Positions 62,881 through 64,000 of a DNA stretch of 64,000 bases are shown piece after piece (position 1 is the first letter of the stretch; every line of letters starts with the position of its first letter). Both the position numbers and the translations under genes were made by a program. The stretch comes from an uncultured bacterium (lineage in GTDB: Bacteria > Actinomycetota > Actinomycetes > S36-B12 > CAIYMF01), in contig CAIKEU010000085.1 in the NCBI GenBank assembly GCA_903826575.1, positions 1 through 64,000 of the forward strand. Direction: 5' to 3'. The notes beneath the pieces are model-generated. The model searched no databases. It was not told where the DNA came from and was given only the letters and a program-made list of their open reading frames with translations.

Positions 62881-62922
62881 GTCGTGCGGCGCAACAACCC
62901 ACATCGCTGACTGCGTCGCCGA

Positions 62923-63882
62923 CTACTTGTCTGGTTGACCCTTACCGAACAGAATTTCGTCCCAACTTGGGACCGAGGCACGCGAACGGCCGCTCTTTTG
63001 TGCGTCACCACCGGTTGACCGTGGCTGCCGCTGTGGTGTTCGTCGTGATGTCTTGTGAGGAACTTCCAACCCCGGCAGGGTGTTGTACACGTCGTCTAGG
63101 GGTGCCTCGTCGATTGGCTCATCGGGCGGACCATCAGGCAAGTCCGTGAAATCCACCATGAGCGCTTCGTCGCGAGCAATGATCGCAGTTTCAGATAGGT
63201 CGACTTCGATCGAATCGTCGTCCCATACGTCATCGTTTGCCGGCACCGCAACGAGCAGGGGTCGCCCGGATAGGTGGGCGACGGAGTCATCGACGAGCGA
63301 CTCTTCGATGTCTGCACTTTCGCCGAGAAGCCACGCACTGGCTGGGTCGTCGGATTCGATGGTTCGGTCCGTGGGTTCGAAACTAAACAGAGCTGCGGTT
63401 GCGCCCTCAGCAACGAGATCCACCGGCTCCCAGGAAACCAGAACCGACCAGTGCGTATCGTCCCGGCGCCACGCGTCCCACTCCACACCATCGAGGTCTG
63501 CCCCTCCATGAGTGAGCGCATCGGTGACGATGGCGTTCAAGGTCCGTTCGTGTCCGGTGTCTCGAAGTGAGACTTCTTTTGCTTGATCGGCGACGTGTGC
63601 ACGTTCGGCCAGTACTGGTCCCGCGAAACGCAGAATCCGTTCAAGCTCAAGACCTGTGGTGGCTTCGATGTCTTCTGGGCTTTGGCCGTGCCGGATCCGA
63701 TTTTGAATGTCGCGTGGGCTTGCTCCTTCGAGAATCACCGGAGCTCGGTGACCGGAGCGATCGCGTCGGATTGCTGACTGTAGGCGCTCGTCGAGGGGGA
63801 CACTGAATTGAGCTCCATCAGTACTGCCCAGTAACAGCGTGGATCCGTCCTCTGACACGCTTATGAACGTTAGTTCTCGCAC
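62923..63882 (-). CDS. sepH: Cell-division regulator SepH (DUF3071)
   Basis: 319 residues. The conserved N-terminal DUF3071 domain spans about residues 1-165, with an HTH-like stretch in SPRDIQNRIRHGQSPEDIEATTG, the part known in Streptomyces to stimulate FtsZ assembly. The C-terminal half is acidic and low in complexity, ending in a basic tail (KTSRRTPQRQPRS) and SVPSWDEILFG, the conserved C-terminal patch. Start is a GTG with GGGAGGGG upstream. Confidence 0.9.
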   Translation of the reverse strand: MRELTFISVSEDGSTLLLGSTDGAQFSVPLDERLQSAIRRDRSGHRAPVILEGASPRDIQNRIRHGQSPEDIEATTGLELERILRFAGPVLAERAHVADQAKEVSLRDTGHERTLNAIVTDALTHGGADLDGVEWDAWRRDDTHWSVLVSWEPVDLVAEGATAALFSFEPTDRTIESDDPASAWLLGESADIEESLVDDSVAHLSGRPLLVAVPANDDVWDDDSIEVDLSETAIIARDEALMVDFTDLPDGPPDEPIDEAPLDDVYNTLPGLEVPHKTSRRTPQRQPRSTGGDAQKSGRSRASVPSWDEILFGKGQPDK

Positions 63883-64000
63883 TGGTCCCCTCCCTTCGTT
63901 CCCGCCGCGAAAGAGCGGCCAACTTTCAAGGTTCAGTCTTATCCCTCACTCTGGCGCAAAGGTGTATCGCCACGCACGCAAATCAGGATTTCCCTGACTA
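63883..64000. promoter_or_regulatory. sepH: Upstream region of sepH
   Basis: Contains the ribosome-binding site, a 5-base-stem hairpin GCCGC...GCGGC at 63904-63919 and, at the edge, an inverted repeat TCAGG...CCTGA at 63983-63997. A GATAAG hexamer on the minus strand is a weak -10 candidate. No gene is visible. Confidence 0.4.

Overview
The window is a gene-dense stretch of bacterial chromosome with moderately high GC. Its genes have actinobacterial hallmarks: a single-chain FO synthase (FbiC, coenzyme F420), SepH (DUF3071), DUF5998, DUF7455, a GNAT/acyl-CoA-synthetase fusion with N-terminal GNAT, a second type II topoisomerase pair (ParE/ParC) and frequent GTG starts. This fits an aerobic, heterotrophic member of the Actinomycetes; I cannot name the genus. 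I see no rRNA, tRNA, CRISPR array, insertion sequence or prophage.

Layout. 1-6.2 kb: the 5' part of a secreted tandem-repeat protein that runs off the left edge, a DUF1801 protein, and a lipoprotein / membrane-fusion protein / ABC ATPase / MacB-like permease operon. 6.2-9.5 kb: a small (hydroxy)proline-type set made of an ornithine-cyclodeaminase-like reductase, a two-cysteine proline racemase/hydroxyproline epimerase and a divergent Xaa-Pro peptidase. 9.6-16.7 kb: a secreted GH18 protein whose barrel is interrupted by repeats, a methyltransferase, a Pit phosphate transporter and a YtcJ-type amidohydrolase. 16.9-22.1 kb: NAD-dependent molybdenum formate dehydrogenase fdsGBA. 22.2-33.6 kb: a secreted protein of unknown function, then GntR / aldehyde dehydrogenase / FAD monooxygenase / PPOX flavoprotein on the minus strand and CoA-transferase III / ThDP enzyme / fbiC on the plus strand.

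33.6-55.3 kb is the most interesting part: an aerobic aromatic-degradation locus lying around and between the topoisomerase genes parE (35.6-37.7 kb) and parC (56.8-59.3 kb). The minus-strand operon (45.55 down to 37.73 kb) carries a protein of unknown function, an IclR regulator, the lower meta-cleavage pathway (hydratase, acylating acetaldehyde dehydrogenase, aldolase, oxalocrotonate decarboxylase, tautomerase, hydroxymuconic semialdehyde dehydrogenase), a Rieske ferredoxin and a HAD phosphatase-like protein. The divergent plus-strand operon (45.69 up to 55.27 kb) carries two extradiol dioxygenases, a histidine-phosphatase-family protein, the two halves of a phosphoenolpyruvate-synthase-like phosphotransferase (as in phenylphosphate synthase or CreH/CreI), a phthalate-dioxygenase-like Rieske oxygenase, a small zinc-ribbon protein, a second HAD protein and a ferredoxin-NADP reductase. 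A hydroxymuconic semialdehyde hydrolase sits on the far side of parE.

My reading is that a phenolic compound is first phosphorylated, the aryl phosphate is oxidised by the Rieske oxygenase fed by the encoded reductase and ferredoxin, phosphate is lost, and the resulting catechol is opened by extradiol cleavage and carried to pyruvate and acetyl-CoA. Phosphorylation-first phenol oxidation is known with a cytochrome P450 (Corynebacterium cre) and with anaerobic carboxylation (Thauera). Pairing it with a Rieske oxygenase is the candidate new system here. No carboxylase or P450 gene is present.

55.3-64 kb returns to core genes: beta-carbonic anhydrase, sucrase/ferredoxin-like protein, parC, the GNAT/acyl-CoA synthetase fusion, DUF5998 and sepH.
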